From NCBI GenBank assembly GCA_016708345.1, contig JADJFX010000003.1, positions 124,001 to 188,000 of the forward strand: a stretch of DNA of 64,000 nt. The letters are read 5' to 3'. This stretch comes from Candidatus Rhodoferax bjergmarkensis. GTDB lineage: Bacteria; Pseudomonadota; Gammaproteobacteria; Burkholderiales; Burkholderiaceae_C. The position numbers were made by a program, and so were the translations under genes. Positions within the stretch are counted from its first letter, which is position 1, and each line of letters begins with the position of its first letter. The notes below the pieces were generated by a model. That model was not told the origin of the DNA. It saw only the letters and a program-made list of their open reading frames with translations, and did no database searches. Shown here in pieces: positions 1 through 8,617 of this stretch.

Positions 1-760
1 GCAACTCGGTGGAGCGCATCTTAGATGGATTGTTGACATCAAGCCCGACAGCAAAACCTTGGGTGGCCAGTGTTTGGCTGCGATACCCCAGGGTTGCGGT
101 CATTGCCTTGGCGGAGGGGAACAAGGATTTGACGTCAAATGAGTAGGCAACACCCACTTCGCTGAGGTAGTAGTCTGCGTCCAGCTTGCCACGGCCTGAG
201 TTGTCGGTGAATCCGTTGGGGAGGTTGGCCGTCATGGCACCATAGCCAAAATTGCCATAGAGGCTGTAGCCCTGGGTCAAGGGAGCGGAGCCGACGACAC
301 CGATGATGGGGCCGGAGTATTTGAAAACCTTGCCATTATTGAAGTCTTGTTCAACGTTTTTGTAACCGACGGTCAATGCAAGGGTGGGCAATACGTAATA
401 GCCGACATGCAGGTCAGTCTCGCTGCGTTTGGCATCAAAACCTATCCCATTTGATCCGGTAAAGTCATATTTTTTGTCTGCAAACACGCTACCGGTCACC
501 AAAAAGTTACGCACTCGCACGGTGAGAGAGGGGAGCAAAGCGGCTTGGTTGCCACTGCTAAAGTTCTCGGATGCGCCAGGCAAGCTCGACGTAGGAGAAA
601 GCCCAAACGGGGGGTAGTAGTCCCAGCTGGTCCATTTGTTGTTCCACAATTTGGCACCGACCGTGATGCTCACATCATCAGCCGCAAAAGTAGGATTGGT
701 GGCGGCACACAGGAGCAATGCAATGGCGGAAATGCTTGCTGATTTATTTTTAAATATCAT
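1..760 (-). CDS. Outer-membrane beta-barrel protein, C-terminus beyond window
   Basis: Reading the minus strand from the ATG at 760 gives an open frame to the window edge (about 253 residues). It begins with a clear Sec signal peptide: basic MIFKNKS, a hydrophobic stretch, then cleavage after an NPTFA-type site. The rest alternates polar and aromatic residues with many Gly and Tyr (for example VGYYVLPTLALTVGYK), as in outer-membrane beta-barrels. No substrate or porin family can be named. It is divergent from the rRNA methyltransferase gene, with about 170 bases between them. The protein is truncated here, so its length and C-terminal barrel signature cannot be checked. Confidence 0.75.
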   Translation of the reverse strand, partial: MIFKNKSASISAIALLLCAATNPTFAADDVSITVGAKLWNNKWTSWDYYPPFGLSPTSSLPGASENFSSGNQAALLPSLTVRVRNFLVTGSVFADKKYDFTGSNGIGFDAKRSETDLHVGYYVLPTLALTVGYKNVEQDFNNGKVFKYSGPIIGVVGSAPLTQGYSLYGNFGYGAMTANLPNGFTDNSGRGKLDADYYLSEVGVAYSFDVKSLFPSAKAMTATLGYRSQTLATQGFAVGLDVNNPSKMRSTEL

Positions 761-929
761 GTATTTTCCTTGTTGGTTTTGGGGTTTTTGCGCTGAAGTT
801 TACCATTTAGGCGTTTGAAGCATGTTGATCTCGATGGCCGTGTCCATGACCGTCGGATGCTCACTGCGCATGGTGTATGTCGCTCGATTGCGGCGAAGAT
901 GGCCCTCTTTTGGCCGCACAATTGGCCCT

Positions 930-2111
930 ATGAAAAACCTAAGACTACGTGAAGGCAAGGAGCGCTCGCTCTTGCGCCGCCATCCATGGATTTTTGAGTC
1001 GGCCATTGCCAAGGGCGGTGGCGACCCGGGCGAAACCGTGCGGGTGGAGTCGCATGACGGCAAGTTTTTAGCTTGGGCCGCCTTCAGCCCGAGCTCCAAG
1101 ATCCGCGCCCGGGTTTGGAGTTTTGACGAAAATCAGCGTATTGACGCTCCGTTTTTTATAGCTGCTTGCGCACGTTCCATATGCGCAAGGGGCCGATTTG
1201 ACATAAAAAGTGACAGCCTTCGCCTCATTCATGGTGATGCCGATGGCCTGCCCGGCCTGATTGTGGATCGCTATGGCGACACCCTGGTGGCCCAGTTCTT
1301 GTCCAGCGGTGCCGAGCGCTGGAAAAATGTGCTCGCCGATGCGCTGCTGGCCGAAACCGGGCTGACCAAACTCTACGAGCGCTCCGATGCCAGCAGCCGT
1401 GGGCTGGAAGGGCTACCCGAAACCCGGGGCTGGCTGCGCGGGCAGGGCCCCACCGAGCTGGTGCTGCGCGAACACGACTGGCAGCTTGCCCTGAACATTG
1501 CCGAGGGCCACAAAACCGGGTTTTATCTGGACCAGCGTGACAGCCGCAAGAAGTTTGCCGATTACGCGCGGCGGCTCAAGTTCCAAAGCGTGCTCAACTG
1601 CTTTTCATATACCGGGGGGTTCACGGTGGCGGCCTTGTCGGGTGGCGCGCAGCATGTGACGTCGATCGACTCCTCGGGCGCGGCGCTGGAGTTGGCGGCC
1701 GCCAACGTGGCGCTAAACGGCTTTGCCCCCGAGCGCGCCAGCTTTATGGACGCCGATGTCAACGCGTCCTTGCGCCAGTTTGGCACTGAGGGCAGAACCT
1801 TTGACGCCATCATTCTCGATCCACCCAAATTTGCACCCACCGTCACCCATGCCGAGCGGGCGGCGCGCGCCTACAAAGACATCAACCGCCTGGCCTTTAA
1901 ATTGCTTGAGCCCGGGGGTGTCTTGTTCACCTATTCCTGCTCTGGGGGCATCAGCGCCGACCTGTTTCACAAGATTGTGGCCTCGGCCGGCATCGACGCC
2001 GGGGTGGACGGCTATATCAGCGAGCGCATGGGCGGCGCGCCCGACCATCCAATGACGATCAATTTTCCGGAAGGTGAGTACCTCAAGGGCCTTGTCGTGC
2101 TGCGGAAATGA
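930..2111 (+). CDS. rlmI: Class I SAM-dependent rRNA (cytosine-C5) methyltransferase, RlmI family
   Basis: The 393-residue protein matches RlmI (about 396 residues in E. coli), which makes m5C1962 in 23S rRNA. An N-terminal PUA-like segment (KNLRLREGKERSLLRRHPWIF) is followed by the family signature HGDADGLPGLIVDRYGD (about residues 101-117), a SAM-binding region (LNCFSYTGGFTVAAL) and a catalytic-loop region ILDPPKFAP. The open frame runs further upstream, but ATG 930 gives the normal family N-terminus. Residues 75-92 (FIAACARSICARGRFDIK) are encoded by a copy of the dispersed hairpin repeat, a segment that does not look like the usual family sequence. The exact target base is inferred from the family. 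Confidence 0.9.
   Translation: MKNLRLREGKERSLLRRHPWIFESAIAKGGGDPGETVRVESHDGKFLAWAAFSPSSKIRARVWSFDENQRIDAPFFIAACARSICARGRFDIKSDSLRLIHGDADGLPGLIVDRYGDTLVAQFLSSGAERWKNVLADALLAETGLTKLYERSDASSRGLEGLPETRGWLRGQGPTELVLREHDWQLALNIAEGHKTGFYLDQRDSRKKFADYARRLKFQSVLNCFSYTGGFTVAALSGGAQHVTSIDSSGAALELAAANVALNGFAPERASFMDADVNASLRQFGTEGRTFDAIILDPPKFAPTVTHAERAARAYKDINRLAFKLLEPGGVLFTYSCSGGISADLFHKIVASAGIDAGVDGYISERMGGAPDHPMTINFPEGEYLKGLVVLRK
1146..1202 (+). repeat. Dispersed hairpin repeat, copy 1 (inside rlmI, in frame)
   Basis: Contains ATAGCTGCTTGCGCA, a hairpin with GCGCA at 1168-1172, nine bases, TGCGC at 1182-1186, and the 3' block GGCCGATTTGAC. Over 46 bases it matches the intergenic copy at 34366 at 38 positions. 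It is read through in frame as part of the methyltransferase. Confidence 0.8.
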
Positions 2112-2174
2112 CCCCATATCAAATGGCCGCTACACTCCTCCCTGCTTTTGGCTCCCCAACCATCTAAAAAATCG

Positions 2175-3227
2175 ATGAGTCTCATTCCTGCAACCATTCT
2201 GACCGGCTTTCTTGGCTCCGGCAAAACCACGCTCCTCAAGCGTGTTCTGGGCGAAGCCCATGGTCAGAAAATCGCCGTCATCGAAAATGAATTCGGTGAG
2301 GAAAACATCGACAACGAGATATTGGTGTCTGATACCCAAGAGCAGATCATCCAGATGAGCAATGGCTGCATTTGCTGCACCATTCGCGAAGACTTGCGCG
2401 CCACGCTGCGCGATCTGGCCGAGAAAAAACGCAAGGGCGAGCTCCATTTTGACCGGGTGGTGATTGAAACCACCGGCGTGGCAGACCCCGGCCCGGTGGC
2501 CCAGACCTTCTTCATGGACGACGAAATTGCCGAAAGCTATTTGCTCGATTCCATTTTGACCTTGGTGGATGCAAAACACGCGCACAAGCAGCTCGATGAG
2601 CGCCAGGAGGCGCGTCGTCAGGTTGGTTTCGCCGACCAGATTTTCATCAGCAAGGCTGATTTGGTGTCCCAGGACGAGGTGGCCGACTTGATGCACCGTC
2701 TGAAGCACATGAATCCGCGTGCGCCGCAAAAGGCGGTTCATTTTGGTGAAGTGGCCTTGTCCGAGGTGTTTGACCTGCGCGGCTTTAACCTCAATGCCAA
2801 GCTGGACATTGACCCTGACTTTCTCAAAGACGAAGATCAGGAGCCTCACGTCCATGCTGACCACGTGCATGGTGAGCATTGCAACCATGCTTCGCACCAG
2901 CACGGTGGCGGGCATCACCACCGCCATGACGATGACGTCAAGAGCTTTGTCTTCAAGTCGGACCGGGCTTTTGACCCAGTCAAACTGGAAGACTTTTTGG
3001 GTGCCATTGTTAACATCTATGGCCCGCGTATGCTTCGTTACAAAGGCGTTCTTTATATGAAGGGCACCGACCGCAAGGTGATCTTTCAGGGTGTGCACCA
3101 GCTGATGGGCAGCGATTTGGGGCCGAATTGGGCGGCGGGCGAAAAACGTTCCAGCAAAATGGTTTTTATTGGGATAGATTTGCCCAAGGACATTTTTTTG
3201 CAGGGTATGGAGCAAAGCCTTGTTTGA
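2175..3227 (+). CDS. CobW/COG0523-family GTPase, putative zinc metallochaperone
   Basis: This 350-residue G3E GTPase carries the Walker A motif GFLGSGKTTLL near the N-terminus, the metal-binding CxCC motif (NGCICCTIRED), the Walker B/switch region VVIETTGVADP, and a C-terminal CobW_C domain. Between the two domains lies a histidine-rich linker (about residues 236-260, including HQHGGGHHHRH) that should bind Zn, Ni or Co. ATG 2175 is preferred over an in-frame TTG 27 bases upstream because it starts the conserved SLIPATILTGF strand. The family moves metal to client enzymes (YjiA, ZigA, CobW); no client gene is adjacent, so cobalamin synthesis is not implied. The next gene, a DksA homologue, starts 35 bases downstream. 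Confidence 0.88.
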   Translation: MSLIPATILTGFLGSGKTTLLKRVLGEAHGQKIAVIENEFGEENIDNEILVSDTQEQIIQMSNGCICCTIREDLRATLRDLAEKKRKGELHFDRVVIETTGVADPGPVAQTFFMDDEIAESYLLDSILTLVDAKHAHKQLDERQEARRQVGFADQIFISKADLVSQDEVADLMHRLKHMNPRAPQKAVHFGEVALSEVFDLRGFNLNAKLDIDPDFLKDEDQEPHVHADHVHGEHCNHASHQHGGGHHHRHDDDVKSFVFKSDRAFDPVKLEDFLGAIVNIYGPRMLRYKGVLYMKGTDRKVIFQGVHQLMGSDLGPNWAAGEKRSSKMVFIGIDLPKDIFLQGMEQSLV

Positions 3228-3261
3228 TTTTTCGAACTTCTACTTTTAGGCAGGAAGCCAC

Positions 3262-4521
3262 ATGATTGTCTCTATTTTGCAACGCATGGGATTCCCCATG
3301 GGTAAGTCAGCAAACCCGCCTACTGGTGAAAAGCAGCAAACCGACTCCTCAAAAGTGCGCATTGGGGGTATAACGTCAAAGAGTTTGGACGTTGAGACCA
3401 AGCCGAAAACTGTGTCCGCCAGCAAAGAACCAGCAAAGGCAAATTCTGCGAGGAGTCAAGAAGTGAAAACTCAGCCCGAAAAAGCCAAAGTGGCGTCTAA
3501 GGTCGTCAAGGCGGCCAAGCCGGAGGCTACGAGCAAGTCCACCGCGAAAGCCGTTGCCCCGCCAGCAGCCAAAACCAAGTCTGCGGCAAAACCGAGCGTC
3601 CAGCAGGTCAAACAACCTGCAGTTCAAGCCGCCAGCAAAGCCGAGCCAGCGGGAAAGATCAAGCCGCAGAACAAGGCCACAGCATCGGTAAAGCCAGCAG
3701 CGAACGCGCAGAAGGTGGTCAAAGCCGTCGTGGTGCCAGTTGCCAAAGTTCAATCAAAGGAAACAGTGAAAGCGTCGACCGAAAAACCCAGCAAGCCAAC
3801 CGTGGCGGTTTCCAAATCCAAAGAGGCACCTGCTGCGGTGCCCGTTAAAATTATCAAGGCTGATGTGCCGCCTCAGCCGGTCGTGACGGCAACTGCACCG
3901 GCGGGCGCGGCCCCCGTACCCCCCAGAGCAGGCCGCCCTTCCTCTCGATTGGCGCAACTTACGGTTCCATCCATGGCGCAGTCGGTGGCATCCACTGCCG
4001 CCAAAGCCAGCTTCACACAAACTATGTCTACTCCCATCATCGTTCCTCCTCTTGCGTCAACGGTCAAAAAAGACCCCCAGCTTGCGAACAACTGGAAATT
4101 GAAACCTGTCGATCAGCTCACGGATGCTGATTTGTTGTCCATGCCCGATGAGGAGTACATGAACGACACACAGATGGCTGTTTTCAGGTTGAAGTTGACG
4201 GCGCTCAAGCGCGATATTCTGAGCAATGCAGGCGAAACCACAGAGCATCTGCGTGAAGAAACAGTGGTCGTTCCTGATCCGGCGGACCGGGCCACCATTG
4301 AAGAAGAACATGCGCTTGAGCTTCGTACGCGTGACCGCGAGCGAAAGCTGCTCAAGAAGATTGAACAGTCCATTGTTCGTATCGACGCGGGTGATTACGG
4401 CTATTGTGACGAAACCGGCGAACCCATTGGGGTTGGCCGCTTGCTGGCGCGCCCCACGGCGACTTTGTCGCTTGAGGCACAACAGCGGCGCGAGCTCAAG
4501 CAAAAGATGTTTGGGGATTAA
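3262..4521 (+). CDS. dksA: DksA-family RNA polymerase-binding regulator with long Lys/Ala/Pro-rich N-terminal extension
   Basis: The last 140 residues or so are DksA-like: a coiled coil with the acidic tip DPADRA (residues 339-344; the catalytically important DxxDxA of E. coli DksA), then a long helix and the pseudo zinc finger YGYCDETGEPIG...ARPTATLSLEAQ. Only one of the four zinc cysteines remains (Cys382); the others are Thr, Ser and Ala, as in zinc-independent DksA paralogues. The first 270 residues or so are low-complexity Lys/Ala/Pro/Val, like histone H1 tails, making the protein 419 residues against about 150 in E. coli. Start ATG 3262 has AGGAAG seven to ten bases upstream. It probably mediates ppGpp-dependent control; the role of the tail is unknown. 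Confidence 0.85.
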   Translation: MIVSILQRMGFPMGKSANPPTGEKQQTDSSKVRIGGITSKSLDVETKPKTVSASKEPAKANSARSQEVKTQPEKAKVASKVVKAAKPEATSKSTAKAVAPPAAKTKSAAKPSVQQVKQPAVQAASKAEPAGKIKPQNKATASVKPAANAQKVVKAVVVPVAKVQSKETVKASTEKPSKPTVAVSKSKEAPAAVPVKIIKADVPPQPVVTATAPAGAAPVPPRAGRPSSRLAQLTVPSMAQSVASTAAKASFTQTMSTPIIVPPLASTVKKDPQLANNWKLKPVDQLTDADLLSMPDEEYMNDTQMAVFRLKLTALKRDILSNAGETTEHLREETVVVPDPADRATIEEEHALELRTRDRERKLLKKIEQSIVRIDAGDYGYCDETGEPIGVGRLLARPTATLSLEAQQRRELKQKMFGD

Positions 4522-4566
4522 GCAACTTGGCTCACACTGCGATCTTTCATTCGAATTGCCCGTTCC

Positions 4567-6366
4567 ATGGCGACTAAAGACAATAGCCCCGGCTTGCTGT
4601 CCAAGATGGCCAAGTTCGTCCGCAATCCCTTGAAGGATTGGACCGAACTGGACAAGCCTGAGCCGGAGCCTGACCGGGAAAGTGGCTACAGCAAGCAAGC
4701 GCTCAAGGAGATGATTGAGCGCAAGCGCCAAAATGACTTTGTGCGTCGGCGTGAATTTGACCAGTTGCGCAAATTGCGCCGCAATGAGCCGTCGATCACC
4801 CCTGAACTTGCCGGGAGACCCTCGTTCTTTCAAAGCAGCATTGCCGCCAACTCTGAGGAGCGGGCCGACACGCTGAAGAAAATCGACGAAATTGAAGCCC
4901 AGATGTCCAAGCAGTGGTGGAAGGGCAAGCAAGACGATACTCAGGCTGCGCCGACCAGTTTTCCGGTGGCGGCAACAAATCCTGTGTCGCAGGACGACAC
5001 GATGCCAACCATGGCACCGTCCAGTGAAGTTACGCACACGTTTTCATCCACGCAGCCTTCCCGCTTGGATATGGATGCTGCCCAACTCCCCGGTGCTGAT
5101 GAAGCACCCACCCAAATGGGTGCCTCCGCACCAACTGCCGGGCCGGTCCCCACGCCCGAAGCGCGCTCGCAGCCGAAATTCAAAAGCACTCGCAGCCGCA
5201 ATTTTGATGCAGGCATCAGCAAATACTCGGCGTCCCAGCTTGTGTCGATCGAGATGAGCGATAACTTGGCCGACCCTGACCTCGAAGAGGCGGCCATTCG
5301 TTATGCCAACGGTGACGATGCCGGTGCTGAGGCGGGCCTGTTGGCCGCGCTGAAAGCGGCCGACATCACACAGGATGCAGCTGACGGATGGGCAGCGGGT
5401 TTGTTTGATTTGTACCGCGCCACCGGCCAGCAGGCCAGTTTTGACCGGGTGGCAATTGATTATGCCGAGCGATTCGGGCGTTCCGCACCCGCCTGGTTTT
5501 CAACGCCTGAGCTGCTGGCCAGCACAACCGTTGAGACGACCTCAAATAGTTCACCACCGACTGCGCCCCTCAAACAGTCTTCGTGGGAGTGTCCGGCAGA
5601 TTTTGATCTGCTGGCCATGCAGGCGCTGCGCATTGTGACTTCTCGCGTCGGCGTTGCATGGCATCTGAATTGGAGTCGCTTGAACAACATCACGGCGGCG
5701 GCTGCGCTGTCTTTGTCAGAATTGTTTGCCCAGTGGTGCAAGCAACCCGTCAAACTGTATTTCAGCGGCGCAGATGCCCTTGAAAGAACGCTGCAAGCGG
5801 CCACCCCCATGGGCGACAAGCAGGTGGAAATGTATTGGTGGCAGCTTCGTCTGGATGCCTTGCGCATTTTGCGCATGCATGATGAGTTTGAGCTGGCGGC
5901 GCTCGATTATTGTGTGACTTACGAAGTTTCACCCCCACCATGGGAGGAGGCGCGTTGCGAGTACATTTTTGAGCGTGTCAAAACCAGCGACGACCTTCCA
6001 AAAAGTGGAGCAGATGATCTGGCAGCAGGTGGTGATCCGGACGATTCACAGGCCGCAACAGCTCAGATGGGCTTGGATTCCGCAGAAGCAACGGTAGTCG
6101 AGTTAACCGGTGAAGTGCTTGGCGATGCTGCCGAGGCGTTGGACAAACTGCAGGCCGGCCTGCAGGGATCTGACCGACTGGTAATTTCGTGTGAACGCTT
6201 GATTCGCGTTGATTTTTCAGCTGCGGGCAGTATCTTGAACTGGGTGGCAACCCGTGAGTCCGAAGGATGTCAGGTTCAATTCCGCGAAGTTCCGCGGCTG
6301 GTTGCGGCATTTTTCAATGTGATTGGCATCAACGAACACGCTCGCGTTTCCTTGCGCACCCGGTGA
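4567..6366 (+). CDS. STAS-domain protein with charged N-terminal and TPR/FimV-like middle region
   Basis: A 599-residue cytoplasmic protein (no signal peptide or membrane segment). Residues 1-115 are charged and probably helical. Residues 116-225 are a Pro/Ala/Ser/Thr-rich linker. About residues 226-310 (LEEAAIRYANGDDAGAEAGL, then a helical repeat) resemble a TPR/FimV-type module. The last 85 residues or so form a STAS fold, with alternating strands and helices ending in the segment VDFSAAGSILNW. No phosphorylatable Ser is certain. It lies between dksA and hslVU; STAS domains usually mediate anti-sigma-like or transporter regulation, but no partner is visible. The function is unknown. Confidence 0.7.
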   Translation: MATKDNSPGLLSKMAKFVRNPLKDWTELDKPEPEPDRESGYSKQALKEMIERKRQNDFVRRREFDQLRKLRRNEPSITPELAGRPSFFQSSIAANSEERADTLKKIDEIEAQMSKQWWKGKQDDTQAAPTSFPVAATNPVSQDDTMPTMAPSSEVTHTFSSTQPSRLDMDAAQLPGADEAPTQMGASAPTAGPVPTPEARSQPKFKSTRSRNFDAGISKYSASQLVSIEMSDNLADPDLEEAAIRYANGDDAGAEAGLLAALKAADITQDAADGWAAGLFDLYRATGQQASFDRVAIDYAERFGRSAPAWFSTPELLASTTVETTSNSSPPTAPLKQSSWECPADFDLLAMQALRIVTSRVGVAWHLNWSRLNNITAAAALSLSELFAQWCKQPVKLYFSGADALERTLQAATPMGDKQVEMYWWQLRLDALRILRMHDEFELAALDYCVTYEVSPPPWEEARCEYIFERVKTSDDLPKSGADDLAAGGDPDDSQAATAQMGLDSAEATVVELTGEVLGDAAEALDKLQAGLQGSDRLVISCERLIRVDFSAAGSILNWVATRESEGCQVQFREVPRLVAAFFNVIGINEHARVSLRTR

Positions 6367-6402
6367 ATTTCAACTGACCAAGCAGACTATTTCCAATCCG
6401 GC

Positions 6403-6432
6403 CTTGTGATTAGAGCTGGATGACCTGATGTA
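6403..6432 (+). promoter_or_regulatory. Possible heat-shock (sigma-32) promoter for hslVU
   Basis: CTTGTG (6403-6408) resembles the sigma-32 -35 element CTTGAA, and CCTGATGTA about 15 bases downstream partly matches CCCCATTTA. hslVU is a classical sigma-32 operon, which is the main reason for the call. Both elements are imperfect. Confidence 0.25.
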
Positions 6433-6440
6433 AACCCCCA

Positions 6441-6998
6441 ATGGAACAATTTCACGGCACTACCATCATCAGCGTGCGACGCAAAACACCCCATGGCACA
6501 CAGGTGGCTATTGGGGGCGATGGGCAAGTCACCTTAGGCAATATCGTGGTCAAGGGAACTGCCCGCAAGGTTCGCAAGCTTTACCACGGCAAGGTTCTGG
6601 CTGGTTTTGCCGGTGCCACGGCCGATGCGTTCACCCTGTTTGAGCGTTTTGAAGCCAAGCTCGAAAAGCACCAAGGGCATTTGGTGCGTGCCGCCATCGA
6701 ACTCACCAAAGACTGGCGAACTGACAGGGTTTTGCGTCGGCTGGAAGCCATGCTGGCGGTGGCGGATTGTGATGCTTCCCTCATCATCACCGGCAATGGC
6801 GATGTGCTTGAGCCGGAGAACGGCATTGTGACCATTGGCTCAGGCGGGGCATACGCGCAAGCGGCGGCGATTGCCCTGCTGAACCATACTGAACTGCCAG
6901 CAAATGAGATCGTGAAAAAGTCGCTGGAAATTGCCGGTGAGTTGTGTATCTACACCAACATGAACCACACCATTGAAACATTGGGAGACAGTGTGTAA
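6441..6998 (+). CDS. hslV: ATP-dependent protease proteolytic subunit HslV (ClpQ)
   Basis: The 185-residue peptidase subunit of HslUV. Processing after Gly6 exposes catalytic Thr7 (MEQFHG^TTIISVRR), the N-terminal nucleophile of this proteasome-like family. Conserved blocks GGDGQVTLG, GFAGATADAFTLFERFE and TIGSGGAYAQAAAIAL are all present, and the length is normal. HslV forms a double hexameric ring in the cytoplasm and degrades misfolded or regulatory proteins unfolded by HslU. hslU starts 47 bases downstream, so the two are co-transcribed. Confidence 0.97.
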   Translation: MEQFHGTTIISVRRKTPHGTQVAIGGDGQVTLGNIVVKGTARKVRKLYHGKVLAGFAGATADAFTLFERFEAKLEKHQGHLVRAAIELTKDWRTDRVLRRLEAMLAVADCDASLIITGNGDVLEPENGIVTIGSGGAYAQAAAIALLNHTELPANEIVKKSLEIAGELCIYTNMNHTIETLGDSV

Positions 6999-7045
6999 TT
7001 GCACACCGCTCGCCACGTCTGCCCCCCAACCCATTAAAAAATGTC

Positions 7046-8368
7046 ATGACTCCCCAGGAAATCGTCTCTGAACTCGACAAGCACATTGTTGGCCAGCATC
7101 AGGCCAAACGGGCCGTTGCCATTGCCTTGCGCAATCGCTGGCGGCGCCAGCAGGTCGAGCCAGGCCTGCGCGCTGAAATTACGCCGAAAAATATTTTGAT
7201 GATTGGTCCCACGGGGGTGGGTAAGACAGAAATTGCCCGTAGGCTGGCACGGCTGGCCGACGCACCGTTCATCAAGGTTGAGGCCACAAAATTTACCGAA
7301 GTTGGTTACGTTGGCAAGGATGTGGATGCCATCATTCGTGATCTGGCAGACATTGCCGTCAAGCAAACCCGTGTGGCCGAGATGAAGAAAGTACGCTCGC
7401 GGGCAGAGGATGCCGCGGAAGATCGGGTTCTTGATATTTTGATTCCGATGCCTCGGGGTGATTTTGGGTCGGAGTCCGGCCAGGAGACTGAGAGCACGGC
7501 CCGTCAGACCTTTCGCAAGAAGCTGCGTGAAGGACAATTGGCCGATCGCGAGATCGAGATTGACGTGGCGCATTCGGCTCCCCAGCTGGAAATCATGGGC
7601 CCAGCCGGCATGGAAGAGATGACCGAGCAGTTGCGCGGCATGTTCGGTCAGATCGGTCAGTCAAAGCGGCAAACGCGCAAACTCAAAATCAAGGAAGCCT
7701 TGAAGCTGCTGGTGGATGAAGAGGCGGCCAAGTTGGTCAATGAAGAAGAAATCAAGACGCAAGCGCTGCACATGCTGGAACAAAATGGCATCGTCTTCAT
7801 TGATGAAATTGACAAGGTCACTTCACGCTCCGAAGGCAGTGGCGCTGAAGTGTCGCGCCAAGGGGTGCAGCGCGACTTGCTCCCCTTGGTCGAAGGCACC
7901 ACCGTGTCCACCAAGTACGGCATGGTCAAGACCGATCACATTTTGTTCATTGCCTCGGGCGCTTTTCACCTGAGCAAGCCCAGTGATCTGATTCCCGAGT
8001 TGCAAGGGCGTTTCCCGATCCGGGTCGAGTTGCAGTCCTTGTCGGTGCAGGATTTCGTGGCTATTCTGACCCAAACGCACGCTTCGCTGGTCAAGCAATA
8101 CCAGGCCCTGCTGGCGACTGAAAACGTCACCATTGAATTTTCAGACGAAGGCATCACGCGGCTGGCCCACATTGCGTTTGATGTGAATGAGCGCACTGAA
8201 AATATCGGTGCACGGCGTTTGGCCACCGTCATGGAGCGCTTGCTCGACGAGGTCAGTTTTGATGCTGCCAACTTGGGCGGTCAGACTGTGACGGTTGACG
8301 CGGCCTATGTGGATGTCCGTTTGGGCGAGCTCAGTCGCGACGAAGACCTTTCACGCTACATTTTGTAA
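7046..8368 (+). CDS. hslU: ATP-dependent unfoldase subunit HslU (ClpY)
   Basis: The 440-residue AAA+ unfoldase partner of HslV. Walker A is GPTGVGKTEIARRLA (about residues 54-68), Walker B is FIDEIDKV, and the N-terminal segment MTPQEIVSELDKHIVGQ is family-typical. The inserted I-domain lies between the Walker motifs. The protein ends in the exact family C-terminus DEDLSRYIL, which docks into HslV to activate it. It is complete and of normal length. Confidence 0.97.
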   Translation: MTPQEIVSELDKHIVGQHQAKRAVAIALRNRWRRQQVEPGLRAEITPKNILMIGPTGVGKTEIARRLARLADAPFIKVEATKFTEVGYVGKDVDAIIRDLADIAVKQTRVAEMKKVRSRAEDAAEDRVLDILIPMPRGDFGSESGQETESTARQTFRKKLREGQLADREIEIDVAHSAPQLEIMGPAGMEEMTEQLRGMFGQIGQSKRQTRKLKIKEALKLLVDEEAAKLVNEEEIKTQALHMLEQNGIVFIDEIDKVTSRSEGSGAEVSRQGVQRDLLPLVEGTTVSTKYGMVKTDHILFIASGAFHLSKPSDLIPELQGRFPIRVELQSLSVQDFVAILTQTHASLVKQYQALLATENVTIEFSDEGITRLAHIAFDVNERTENIGARRLATVMERLLDEVSFDAANLGGQTVTVDAAYVDVRLGELSRDEDLSRYIL

Positions 8369-8378
8369 CCGCTAAACA

Positions 8379-8400
8379 TGTGATGCCTTCATGCATCACA
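8379..8400 (+). terminator. Hairpin after hslU, possible terminator
   Basis: TGTGATGC (8379-8386) and GCATCACA (8393-8400) form a perfect 8-bp stem with a 6-base loop, 11 bases after the hslU stop. No clear T-run follows, so it is at best a weak intrinsic terminator or an RNA-stabilising hairpin. Confidence 0.4.
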
Positions 8401-8533
8401 TTCACAACGCGCGCTAAGTACTTAATTTAGAACGATTTGTTTGTTTTTCAACATCCAAAACCGCTTCTAAGTCCTTGATTCCATTGAAAAAAATTGTTGC
8501 AAGCGCACTTGCGCAACTTCAATTTGCTGATAC

Positions 8534-8567
8534 AGTGCAAAAAAGTGCAATTAAGTGGTGAAAAGTG
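8534..8567 (+). promoter_or_regulatory. MraZ-type operator: four AGTG direct repeats with 10-bp period
   Basis: AGTG occurs at 8534, 8544, 8554 and 8564, each in an A-rich context (AAAAGTGCA is the best unit). MraZ rings bind short direct repeats spaced 10 bp upstream of mraZ in other bacteria, so autoregulation of the dcw cluster is expected. A TTGCGC (8509) / TACAGT (8531) pair just upstream could be the promoter, placing the operator over the transcription start. Confidence 0.7.
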
Positions 8568-8617
8568 CATTTTCATTTCACTTTTTTGACAACTGACACT
8601 AATTAAGGCGCGCTGCA

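Noticed and set aside
2118..2150. ATATCAAATGGCCGCTACAC between rlmI and the CobW gene, like an inverted 3' block of the repeat
   Set aside because: Only about 18 bases match and the hairpin is missing; could be a relic but not supportable.
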